Source: Bathymodiolus brooksi (Eukaryota; Mollusca; Bivalvia; Mytilida; Modiolidae). From it: a stretch of 64,000 nucleotides of DNA. The stretch covers positions 105,163,906 through 105,227,905 of the forward strand of contig OY804577.1 in NCBI GenBank assembly GCA_963680875.1, given 5' to 3'. A model generated the notes under the pieces. It saw only the letters and a program-made list of their open reading frames with translations. It made no database searches and was not told where the DNA came from. Positions 1 through 12,800 of the stretch are shown piece by piece. The first letter of the stretch is position 1. The number at the start of each line of letters is the position of its first letter. A program made the translations under genes and the position numbers.

Positions 1-778
1 AATACTTTAGAAAAACAGAAATAATTATCATAAATATGAGAAATGTATTTGCTATATTGTTCAATTAATAAAAAAAATATGCTAAAATATGAAAAAAAAT
101 AATTTACTGAAAGGAAGAAAAAAATTTATTATCATTATGTTAAAATGAAAACAAAAAGATGAAAGCACATAAGAAATTACAGCATACTTATTTATGATGA
201 GAATGCTATGGAAATAGGAAATAAAATTACACAATACAATGTCAGGAAAATGAAACATGCAATCATAACCCAAAGATATAAATGTTTATTACATGCTAGG
301 TTTTGGTAATCGGTCATACCCAGATGATATTATACAATTATAGTCTTTTGTTGAGGTCAATACAAGTTTTTATGGACCTTAAAAATGATATTGATTTCTA
401 AGGTCCATAAAAACTCGTGGTGACCATTGCTGTTGGAACTTACTTTTCAAAATACAGTATGATACAAGTGCATAATACGAGTAAATTATATAAAGAGTTT
501 CTTAAAATAACTTAATAAGCAAGGACAAGGTATGTCACTTACACCTTACAACAAGATATGTAAATAATTTTTCATTCCAAAATTTCTTATCAATGAAGGA
601 TATGAATGCAAAAAAAACTTTTTACATCCTTTTTTCTTCAAAAATACCATTTCAGAACCCAATAAAAAGTTGTATTCAACAGCATGCCAATATTGTAACT
701 GATAAAGCAGTCACATCAGTAATTGAATGATTTTAATATTAGCAGTCTAGAAATTGTCATCATAAATACATTACTTAC

Positions 779-829
779 TTGTATAGAGGATATATATTTG
801 TCTCCTCATCCTCTTTGATAATGGTATTT
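779..829 (-). CDS. QRICH2-like exon (17 codons), copy 1
   Basis: Acceptor ttatttcag and donor GTAAGTAATG on the minus strand bound a 51-nt exon. Read with one completing base it gives [16 protein letters not shown]; the other two frames are less plausible, and one has an early stop. It takes a phase-2 donor from the upstream exon and leaves phase 2. Sequence is identical to 3237-3187. This is the last exon recognised; nothing convincing follows in 1-778. Confidence 0.65.
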
Positions 830-3800
830 CTGAAATAAAAATGTCATGGTAAATTAAATTGAGGTTAGAAAATACAAACTGAAACGATAAATTTGTTCTC
901 ACATTATTTGGTCAAGTATCTGACATTTATGCTAAACTTGACAATGGCTGCCATTCACAAAAATATTTTACTTCTACAACTATGTGGTTTAATAAAATAT
1001 AAGTACGATATTCAAAATTATTGTATTGTTTTAAATCTTAGATATAAAAGGGGTCCTGGTGGCTCAATGAGCCTATCACCGATACGGTGTGGGTTCGCAC
1101 CCAGCTTTGTGAATTACAAAAAGGGTGCACTCGACTCGCAGCCGCAAGTGATAAAGTTTACCAGATGCTTGCCCAGGGTCGGTGGTTCTCTCCGGGTACT
1201 CGGCTTCCTCCACCACTAAAACTGGTCACCATGATATAGCTGAAATATTGCTGAATGTAGCTTAACACCAAAAAATCAATCAATAGATATATAAAACGGT
1301 ACACAAGTAACTTAAAACTATATATAGTTAGTTTATAGTTTGAAGTGATCACAATGTCCATATTTTTGAAAGACTCACGGGAAATGGTTTGATTTTGCAA
1401 CACTTCCACATTGTGGTGCAATGTTTTTTGCATTGTGACACACAAAAAAGAGATCATGTTATGTGAGATTGATGAATCTCACATGGAATATGCCTGTCAA
1501 TTAATTTCTTACCTTACATCTGACCTTTGATCTGGTTTTTCAAGTGATTTCTTACCTTACATGTGACAGCTTTGTCATTCTATAAACATCTGACTTTTTA
1601 AATGACCTTTCAAGTGATTTCTTACCTTACATGTGACAGCTTTGTCATACTATAAACATCTGACCTTTGATCTGGCTTTTCAAGTAATTTCTTACCTTAC
1701 ATGTGACAGCTTTGTCATACAATAAACATCTGACTTTTTAAATGACCTTTCAAGTGATTTCTTACCTTACACATGACAGCTTTGACATACTATAAACATC
1801 TGACTTTTTAAATGGCCTTTCAAGTGATTTCTTACTTTAGATGTGACAGCTTTGTCATGATTCTATAAACATCTGACTTATTAAATGGCTTTTCAAGTGA
1901 TTTCTTACCTTACATGTGACAGCTTTGTCATACTATAAACATATGACTTTTTAAATGACCTTTCAAGTGATTTCTTACCTTACACATGACAGCTTTGACA
2001 TACTATAAACATCTGACTTATTAAATGGCCTTTCAAGTGATTTCTTACTTTAGATGTGACAGCTTTGTCATGATTCTATAAACATCTGACTTATTAAATG
2101 GCCTTTCAAGTGATTTCTTACCTTACATGTGACAGCTTTGTCATACTATAAACATATGACTTTTTAAATGACCTGTCAAGTGATTTCTTACCTTAGATGT
2201 GACAAATTTGTCATTCTATAAACATCTGACTTTTTAAATGACCTGTCAAGTGATTTCTTACCTTAGAGATGACAGCTTTGTGAAACGTTTGTGAGGGTTT
2301 GTTGTGGTGTGTTGTCCGCCACATGATCTGTTTGTTGCACTGTCATCTGCATTTGTATAACTACAAAAGATAGGTTGTCATTTCAATATAATGGTGGATT
2401 CACAACAAAATACTTTAGAAAAACAGAAATAATTATCATAAATATGAGAAATGTATTTGCTATATTGTTCAATTAATAAAAAAAATATGCTAAAATATGA
2501 AAAAAAATAATTTACTGAAAGGAAGAAAAAAATTTATTATCATTATGTTAAAATGAAAACAAAAAGATGAAAGCACATAAGAAATTACAGCATACTTATT
2601 TATGATGAGAATGCTATGGAAATAGGAAATAAAATTACACAATACAATGTCAGGAAAATGAAACATGCAATCATAACCCAAAGATATAAATGTTTATTAC
2701 ATGCTAGGTTTTGGTAATCGGTCATACCCAGATGATATTATACAATTATAGTCTTTTGTTGAGGTCAATACAAGTTTTTATGGACCTTAAAAATGATATT
2801 GATTTCTAAGGTCCATAAAAACTCGTGGTGACCATTGCTGTTGGAACTTACTTTTCAAAATACAGTATGATACAAGTGCATAATACGAGTAAATTATATA
2901 AAGAGTTTCTTAAAATAACTTAATAAGCAAGGACAAGGTATGTCACTTACACCTTACAACAAGATATGTAAATAATTTTTCATTCCAAAATTTCTTATCA
3001 ATGAAGGATATGAATGCAAAAAAAACTTTTTACATCCTTTTTTCTTCAAAAATACCATTTCAGAACCCAATAAAAAGTTGTATTCAACAGCATGCCAATA
3101 TTGTAACTGATAAAGCAGTCACATCAGTAATTGAATGATTTTAATATTAGCAGTCTAGAAATTGTCATCATAAATACATTACTTACTTGTATAGAGGATA
3201 TATATTTGTCTCCTCATCCTCTTTGATAATGGTATTTCTGAAATAAAAATGTCATGGTAAATTAAATTGAGGTTAGAAAATACAAACTGAAACGATAAAT
3301 TTGTTCTCACATTATTTGGTCAAGTATCTGACATTTATGCTAAACTTGACAATGGCTGCCATTCACAAAAATATTTTACTTCTACAACTATGTGGTTTAA
3401 TAAAATATAAGTACGATATTCAAAATTATTGTATTGTTTTAAATCTTAGATATAAAAGGGGTCCTGGTGGCTCAATGAGCCTATCACCGATACGGTGTGG
3501 GTTCGCACCCAGCTTTGTGAATTACAAAAAGGGTGCACTCGACTCGCAGCCGCAAGTGATAAAGTTTACCAGATGCTTGCCCAGGGTCGGTGGTTCTCTC
3601 CGGGTACTCGGCTTCCTCCACCACTAAAACTGGTCACCATGATATAGCTGAAATATTGCTGAATGTAGCTTAACACCAAAAAATCAATCAATAGATATAT
3701 AAAACGGTACACAAGTAACTTAAAACTATATATAGTTAGTTTATAGTTTGAAGTGATCACAATGTCCATATTTTTGAAAGACTCACGGGAAATGGTTTGA

Positions 3801-6800
3801 TTTTGCAACACTTCCACATTGTGGTGCAATGTTTTTTGCATTGTGACACACAAAAAAGAGATCATGTTATGTGAGATTGATGAATCTCACATGGAATATG
3901 CCTGTCAATTAATTTCTTACCTTACATCTGACCTTTGATCTGGTTTTTCAAGTGATTTCTTACCTTACATGTGACAGCTTTGTCATTCTATAAACATCTG
4001 ACTTTTTAAATGACCTTTCAAGTGATTTCTTACCTTACATGTGACAGCTTTGTCATACTATAAACATCTGACCTTTGATCTGGCTTTTCAAGTAATTTCT
4101 TACCTTACATGTGACAGCTTTGTCATACAATAAACATCTGACTTTTTAAATGACCTTTCAAGTGATTTCTTACCTTACACATGACAGCTTTGACATACTA
4201 TAAACATCTGACTTTTTAAATGGCCTTTCAAGTGATTTCTTACTTTAGATGTGACAGCTTTGTCATGATTCTATAAACATCTGACTTATTAAATGGCCTT
4301 TCAAGTGATTTCTTACCTTAGATGTGACAGTTTTGTCATTCTATAAGATGATCTGACCTTTGATCTGGCCTTTCAAGTGATTTCTTACTTTAGATGTGAC
4401 AGCTTTGTCATACTATAAACATATGACTTTTTAAATGACCTGTCAAGTGATTTCTTACCTTAGATGTGACAAATTTGTCATTCTATAAACATCTGACTTT
4501 TTAAATGACCTGTCAAGTGATTTCTTACCTTAGAGATGACAGCTTTGTGAAACGTTTGCGAGGGTTTGTTGTGGTGTGTTGTCCGCCACATGATCTGTTT
4601 GTTGCATTGTCATCTGCATTTGCATAACTACAAAAGATAGGTTGTCATTTCAATATAATGGTGGATTCACAACAAAAATACTTTAGAAAAACAGAAATAA
4701 CAAGATATGATTATAATCTAACGATTATGAAGTCTCCCAAACCGGCCACTGACACTATCTACCCACATATCAAATTTTGATGATATCGGACAATGTTGAA
4801 TTTTTACCCCCCATTTTTATGCCGTGTTTTGGCAGCCATTTAGAAAATGGCAGACATCTTGAAAATTTTGAAAATGCAGAATTGCTCCTCTAATGGTGAC
4901 CTATCACTATGTCAAAATTTATGTCTCTATCATTATCCAGTTAGAAGTTATCAACATTAATGTACGAAATTTCAAGTTTCCCATAGGATTCTATAGTAAC
5001 CCCCACCCCATTTGAACCCCCAAAAATATGGCTTTGACCCCCTTTACCACAAATCTGAAAACTTTAGGATCAACTGGAAACATATATCTATAACTCCACC
5101 AAGTTTCATGAAATTCTGTCCTGTAGTTTCTGAGATCTGCCGTGGACAAGTTCATGGTGCACGGAAAGAAAGGAGAATAACAAGAACAAGAAGAATAATA
5201 ATAATAAGAAATGGAGCAAAAACAATAAGTCTCCAAACGTTGTTTGGGAGACTTAATTATCATAAATATGAGAAATGTATTTGCTATATTGTTCAATTAA
5301 TAAAAAAAATATGCTAAAATATGAAAAAAAATAATTTACTGAAAGGAAGAAAAAACAGATTATGTTAAAATGAAAACAAAAAGATGAAAGCACATAAGAA
5401 ATTACAGCATACTTATCTATGAAGACAATGCTATGGAAATAGGAAATAAAATTACACAATACAATGTCAGGAAAATGAAACATGCAATCATAACCCAAAG
5501 ATATAAATATTTATTACATGCTAGGTTTTGGTAATCGGCCATACCCAGATGATATTATACAATTATAGTCTTTTGTTGAGGTCAATACAAGTTTTTATGG
5601 ACCTTAAAAACAATATTGATTTCTAAGGTCCATAAAAACTCGTATTGACAAAAGACTGTAATTGTTTTATTACATTAAAATGAACGTGATTCTTTTCATA
5701 GATTTCGTTAGAAAACGAAAGTGAAACCAAGTCAATACAAGTTTTAATCAAACAATATCAAATTTTACGGAATGTCAGGTGACAGCATGATAGCCAATAA
5801 AATTGTTTAAATAAAATCATTATGCAATAAAAAAATGTTTATTACATGCTATGTTTGGTAATCAGATCATTATAATGACAATCAACCCTTATTTGTTCAA
5901 GGTATGACTTAATGTCTTTTGTGGCTTCTTATTATATGGTTGAAAAGTATTTTTATCATGATACTATTAATATGTGTCCACACTGAAGCATTAATGATAA
6001 CCAATTTTATATTTCAAAATCATCTTGCTTGCAATTTCAGGATCCGAACTCATAAATAGAGAAGTAACAGCATTTTACATACAACTACAAATATATTTTC
6101 ACTTGAAAAAAATGAGAACTTCATTTGAACAAAATTGAATGATAAAGTAAATAAAACTCAAATAAAGGGGTTCAAAATAAACAATATGTTTATTATTAAA
6201 CAAGTTTTGGTGGATAATCCAAATTTTATCCTTTCAACAAAGACAGTGATATTTAATAAAATCACTTCACTTCTTGTGGAGTACATGTATATAAATTAGA
6301 TTGTTAATTGAGATATTTGAGGTAGAATCATGAAGTCTCAAAACGTCTTCAAATCGGAAAAGATTTTCCTTGTAAATCAGCGGTTTAGTAACCAGTTGAT
6401 ATTTCTGTATTTCAGATCCTCAAGTCATCTTTCCAAACTTACGTATTACTGGCATTTCTCTGTTTCTGAATGGCTTCAACATCATTTCCGAAATAAACCT
6501 GAAAAGCTTTCTGGTCAGATTCAGGCATTTTGGACTTCTCTCTTTCCGCTACAGCGCTACTGCAACTTCTACCATTACCGATACATGTACTAGTATCACT
6601 GGAAAATGAAGAAAGAAAAGTAAAGAACAGAAGAAAAATGAAAGACATGAAATTCTATGATGGAAACGGTGGAATCCAAGAACATAACGCCACTGAAAAT
6701 CAAGTACTATATTAGTAGAAAAAGCATGCAATGATAAATGGTACCCTCCAGCAAAATTGTATCCAAATGATTTTAATGAGAAATCATTTTTAATTATCTA

Positions 6801-9800
6801 ATGAATGACTGATGGAAATTATCAGTCTTTGACAAAGGGATATATCAACTTTAAATGGAATGTGTTCTTATTTTTCATCCTTTCTATACATTTCAAAGAA
6901 TTGCGTTGTTTTGATAACTTAATAATACACTAGTTAATTTCTATTCAAAATATATTGAAAATAATATAATAGATCAAATGATATTGAAACATTTAAAAAC
7001 ATTTAGAATTTTGATGTCAGGGGATAATTATACAAGAAACCATTATTTCAACAGTGTTGATAAATCAATCAATTAAAATTATACAATTAAGATGGAAGGT
7101 TTTTACCTAAGATGCTAACAAAAGTCATACAGTAACTGTACATGCAATATATGTTATGAAATGAATGAAATAAACAAATAAAATGAGACTTCTACACTGA
7201 TATGAAAAGTGCACAGTGATTTCATGCAGTGTTTTCATTCTCCAAAACAATCTGAAAGAAACACAAAATATCGAGGAAGAATGTGCTGTGCAAACAAGGG
7301 AGGCTATTCTGGATTGTTACAGGCATGTGCTACAAGTAGGAGAGTATTAGTAGTAGTGAATACATGTAATAAATACCCGAGATCCAGGTCTGTCAATACC
7401 AGCATACATTCTGATACAGGAGAAAAACAACAAGAAATGCAATAATATTAATCAAGCAATTAATAGCTTGTACAAATAAAAAAAGTATCAAAGCCTAAAA
7501 TAAATAAGGGAAAAATGCCAAGACAAGTTTGTCATGAATTAAGCAGCAAAACACATAGGGGCTGTCGTGGCCATGATCACATGGTAGTTGGATTTACAAC
7601 TACCTATGTAATTTGTGGCTATCACCACTGATGTTGTGAGTTCAAATCCTGCTCAGGGGGAGGTGTACAACATTATGTGATAAAGTTTGTTAGTGATTTG
7701 TGGCATGTCGGTGGTTTTCTCCATCAATAAAACCAACAGCCACAATATAACTGAAATAAATGTTGAAAAAAGTGACATTAAACACCTTAACGAATCAAGC
7801 AAAACACATAACTATTAGTTAGTTTTTAATTTTCTTTGCTTAAGTTAACTTTTAACCTTTGAGTACAATGTATGTATTATAAGCTAGTATTAACCACTAC
7901 AATGTACACACTAAAAAAGTATTTGTGTGGCATCTTCATACCTCTTTGCATGTTGTTGTATCTGGTCCGTCTCGAAAGTTAAGTGAGGCCTTGGTGATCT
8001 GGTTGGAGGTAATGCTTGATGACATGACACATATGGTAGTACTGGTCTAAAAATAAACAGATGAAATCTATAAGAGCTTGTATGTATCGATATTGTGTTG
8101 TTAATTAAAAACTCAACCATGGCTCACAACAGCTTGTAGAACTTACATAAACCAGGTATATATCAATTGAAAATTAAGGCAAAAATAGTTTTAAATATCA
8201 GTTCTTTTAATATTTTATAGATCATACAAGTATAATTATGATTTAATGAATTCAATGCTTTCTGAAAACGATTTTAACATTTTTTGTCTCCGTATGTTGA
8301 ATTATGCAAATTGATTTTGTGTTTCTAATTTAAATTTTTTAAGTTTTTTTTTAAACAATTTCCAAAATAAATTTAACTATAAATATATCAGTGTTGGCTT
8401 TAATCCAAACTACACAAAAATATTACCAAGTAGCAAAACTCATAGTACTCTATAAGCTATCACAAGCTATCTGATAAGTCACATGATTACAATTGATTCT
8501 GTAGGTTCAATATCAATTTGTCATAACTATCACATGACTCATTAAATGATGTTTTAAAGTTGTCCGTTTTTTAACAGAAAATCTTATTTTTCTAGAAAAT
8601 TCTCCATTATAATATGGTAGCAATAATTTCACTTGTACATTTATAAAAACAACACAAAAACATTATCCTGTCATATAAAGAGATCTGTGTTAAAGAAGTT
8701 ACATGTAGTTTTTATTTACCTCTTGATTCCAGCTGCATCATCATCTACCCATTCTACAGGAGCTTCATTCTGTTTCTTTAACTTATTATTGAGTGCCTCC
8801 TCCTTTAGAGGTTCCAATTCCTCCCAATCTATTTTTTCGTTAATGTCATCACTAAATATCTGACATTGCTCATTCCAATCGTCTTCCTGAAAAATAGGAA
8901 TGATATGTGAAATAATGGCATCTCTGACATTTTAAATAACTATATTTAAATAACTAAGAACATCTATTGAACCTACAAAAAAAACACAAATCCATAATAT
9001 ACTGAGTTAATACTTAAATTCAAATCATTGCTGGAGGGTGTTCTGAAATCTCAGAACATCCTCTGGACACTTTCATTAACAGATTTTGATTACCTTATCA
9101 AACTTTTCGTAGTTTGACACTGTTTTTTTAAGTAGTCATTTCACGATTTGTTTTTTTTTTACTTTGATAGGGTAACAGAGTATAATTTTATCACCACTGA
9201 TGTTGTGAGTTCCATTCCTGCTCAGGGCAAGGTGTACCACATTATGTGATCAAGTTTGTCAGTGACTTGCGGCAGGTCAGTGGTTTTCTCTGGTTTCCTC
9301 AACCAATAAAACTTACCGCCATGATATAACTGAAATATTGTTGAAAGTGACGTGGTAAACACCATAAAGCCAAAGCTAAAATATCCTAAGAGTTTATCTA
9401 ATGTTTAAGTCTTTTACAATGCATGTCAAAATATCTACTGTTGTAAAAACTTACGTTTACTACCATTTTATTTAGGATGTGGTTTGTTTTTCTATCAATC
9501 AAGGAACTGACTGCTACCAAGGCCATCTTATCCACTTTCTAAACAAAGACAAAAATAATAATGTGTTATTGAATGATATTAACATACAGGACTGTGTAAT
9601 AAGATAAAAAAAAACACACTTTGATTTTTGTGTACTTCAGTCGAAATGTGAAATTAATCATAACTAATAAATGTCTTTCAACTAATATATATATACAGCC
9701 ATATATAAAAAAAAAATAATAATTTTTTTTTTTTTTTAACTATAAATGAAAATATTTTCTACAAGAATTTGTCGACATTAACAGAACTGGGTAAAATTAA

Positions 9801-12800
9801 GGTAATGTTAAGTTACTTAAACTAGAAGATAGATGTTTTCTATTATGCTGCTTGAACAAGTTCAGGATCTGGGAGTATTTATTTCCTAAGCTCATCATAG
9901 ACAGGGATCCATTAACAAAACAATATTGCAGTTTCAACTAAATAAACTTACCCGACGCACTTCTGTTCTATCAGCCTTATTGAGTTTTAATTCATTACAG
10001 CAGACAAACAGTTCCTGTAAAATAATATTAATATAATACTTACAAAAAAATATATCATTTAAATAAATGACCAAAAAAATATATAAATACATTAAAGATT
10101 AAAAGTTCTTCCATTAAGCGTTTTATATAAAGAGGTGTAAGAGTATCTTTGAGTGTGGTAAATTTTGTCATTTATTGAGTGAAGTACAGCAGAACAAGGG
10201 TGGTGAAATATATAAATGGGCTAGACCGCATTGGTGGTGTAATGGTTAGCGTGCTCGCCTCGAGTGTGGTAGATCATGGGTTCGAGCCCCCATTAGGTCA
10301 AACCATAGACTATAAAATTGGCTTTTGTTGCTTCTTCGCTAAGCACGTAGCAGTAAGGAGAAAGAGCAAAGACTGGTTGGCTCGGAATCAGGATAATGTG
10401 TCCATGTGGGTCGACATGTCTATCCATGGACTGTTGTTTCAGTGAGTTAGCACTATAAAAATCCAACTAAGTGTGTTGGTCTAGTACAAAGCGGACCTCA
10501 TCATTATCTCATTGAAAATTAACTTGTTCTCGCCATGATATAGCTGAAAAATTGCTGAGTTGGCGTTAAACAACATAAACTTTCTAAACGGGTTAAAAGG
10601 AGGCATTTGCTTTGACTTTCTAACTATTGCTACATAAAGTGAAATAACAAACCTTAATTTCTTCTCTGTTTGCATTCTGTGATTTTAACAGGGCATCATG
10701 GTCCTAAAAAATCAAACAATCAAATGAGCAAGTATGCAAATGTTTATAATCCAAAAATGCATATATAAAATTTTTAAGCAAAAGAAATATCAACATGTTG
10801 TGGCCAGCATCGTCAGTAGCCTTAAGTCATAAATCTTAATAGGAGAATGGATAAAAAGACAGAACTTGATAAGAAATGTCAACTTTTTGTTGTTAATTAA
10901 TTGTAATATTTAAATACTCACAACCACCTGTCGTGTCTAAATCTATTATTGAAGAAAGTATATAAAAAAACATTTTTCTCTTCATTTTAATATGAAAATA
11001 CATTGAACATGTTTCAAGTGAACATTTGTTTATGAAACAACTTGCCCTTCTTTTTAGGGTTATCATTCTATTTCAATTTAAACATGTTTATTTTACTGAC
11101 AAAGACATTCATATCTTTTTTAATACTTCAAATTAAGGTACAATTATGACAAAAACGTTTTAACATACACATATACAAAATTTTACACAACAATTATACC
11201 TAAGTACTATAACAAAAACGGGATAAACTTTAATACAATTGTTCAACATGATTGCAAATACCAGTCAGTCATGTTGAAATAAAAAAAAAATAAAGTGTAA
11301 AAAAGGCTTTAATTTTACATCGCATATGATACTTCTGGGAATTAATGCAAAATGAAAGAGTTTAACAAATGTCCAGCAACTGGAACGTTTTACTTATTAA
11401 AAATGAACAACATTCCATAAATGTATATGAACCTGAAGTACCAAGATTGTATACTATGGGCAACAGTCATACACATTTTTCAATTTGACATCAACCTAAG
11501 TTTGTTACACCTTTACTGTGGAAGAATGTTCTCATTGTGAATAATTCCATCAATTTCTTAAACCATATTAAAGTTTTATAATAACAATATTGTGTATTTT
11601 ATATTCTTAATTAAGCATAGACAAAATCAATTAATGGTGGCACATGCAGGTAAAAGTACAGGTGAATCAAGGTAAAGCCAGGTAAAAAAAAGATATATGA
11701 ACTAAATCAAAGTAATATAAGTTATAACATATTTGAAATCAATGTATTATTTGTTCTTGAACCTCTGTTGCCGTAGCGATCCAAAAGTTTACTTCTGATA
11801 AGCGTCTAAATACTGGTGGACTTTGGAAAAACACTTATTCAAAATCCTGTTTGTAAAATTACATAGTGAAATAGTTGTTATTTTCATTATCCCTTGATGA
11901 TTTCAGAAAAAAAAGTATTAAGTACCTTTTATTCCAATCTGCAACCTACACAATTAATATTTTAAATATCATAGACTAAAATGCAGCAGATTTTATCGCA
12001 TTTTATTGCTTTCCATACTAACCGTATCGTAAAAGTCTGCTGATTTAGTCCGTTCCAACGGAATTTCTAGTTTAGCCTTTTTCTCTAGCTTTTTGTCCAC
12101 AGTTTTTATAGCATCTCTGATATCATGCAGTTGATCATTGACAACATAAGCCAGATTCTTTGCTTTATCAGGTTCATTTTGTGTAAAAATATTACTGATT
12201 TCTTCTTCATAAAGAGTTCCACGACTGATTTCCCATCTTGTACTGTCAAGCTCAATCGTATCCTTTATCAGGTTGAGTTGATCTTCCAACATGCAAACTC
12301 TCATTTGTAAGTTAGTTATGTCTGTGGCCTGCATTTCCTGCTTATGTTGTAGGAGATCTTCATTGGAAATGACAGATCGTGCTGAGGGAGGAGAAGCTAA
12401 TAGTTCTAATGGTTCACTGATCTAGTAAGGAAAGAGAGAAAGGATTAGTACAAAGTTGAAGTGCATAGAAATAATAGTTAGAATAAAATGATGGTTAATA
12501 ATGATAATTTAGATACAGTGAAACCTGTTTAAACCAAACCCTGAATAAACTAGAATCCTGTATAAACTGAACTTTAGATTCTTTCTTAGATTCCTTGGCT
12601 TATCTTATAATTAAAATGTGCCTCCTTCTGAGGATAAGAACATATACTACTATTTAACAAAACGTTGAATCAATTCCTGTCAAACAAACACCATAATTTT
12701 AATACATTGTACTCCAAAAATATAAAAGGTGTTCCTCAAGATATGTGCTATTGTAACAACAATATAACAATGTAAACTCAACATATCATTTAGTCAAAAC

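Larger units (their letters stand above)
1..2408. repeat. Tandem segmental duplication, copy 1 (2.4-kb unit)
   Basis: Positions 1 to about 1850 read identically by eye to 2409 to about 4258 (offset 2408). The unit holds a 16-bp perfect hairpin (about 369-418), exon 829-779, a SINE, a 70-bp minisatellite and exon 2360-2262. Copies differ in minisatellite length (about 140 bp, two units) and in three bases inside exon 2360-2262. Confidence 0.95.
2409..4676. repeat. Tandem segmental duplication, copy 2
   Basis: Second copy of the 2.4-kb unit, shorter because its 70-bp minisatellite has about two fewer units. Its right junction (4676) runs into a third, partial and older copy. Confidence 0.93.
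4677..5665. repeat. Partial third copy of the 2.4-kb unit, interrupted by a MITE
   Basis: 4677-4700 and 5255-5640 match 1-24 and the following 400 bases of the unit with more substitutions and a small deletion near 5353. Homology stops within the right arm of the palindrome at 5559-5665, so one duplication boundary coincides with a hairpin. Confidence 0.85.

Noticed and set aside
82..273. 63-codon minus ORF repeated at 2490-2681 and, altered, at 5253-5498
   Set aside because: Repetition comes from the segmental duplication. It has AT-rich composition, indels change it in the third copy, and there is no splice or conservation support.
400..620. A further QRICH2-like exon after 829-779 (for example ending at gtgtaagtgac near 541)
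   Set aside because: The only frame in phase gives a short AT-rich peptide and a stop; acceptor quality is poor.
893..1219. 108-codon plus ORF (and copy at 3301-3627)
   Set aside because: Its C-terminal half is the translated SINE and the rest is intron sequence.
5012..5317. 101-codon ORFs on both strands
   Set aside because: They lie inside the MITE and run into the flanking repeat.
6330..6593. 87-codon plus ORF
   Set aside because: It is antisense to exon 6598-6443, which has better splice signals.
10224..10300. A functional tRNA gene
   Set aside because: A- and B-boxes are good but the acceptor stem does not close and a SINE body follows.
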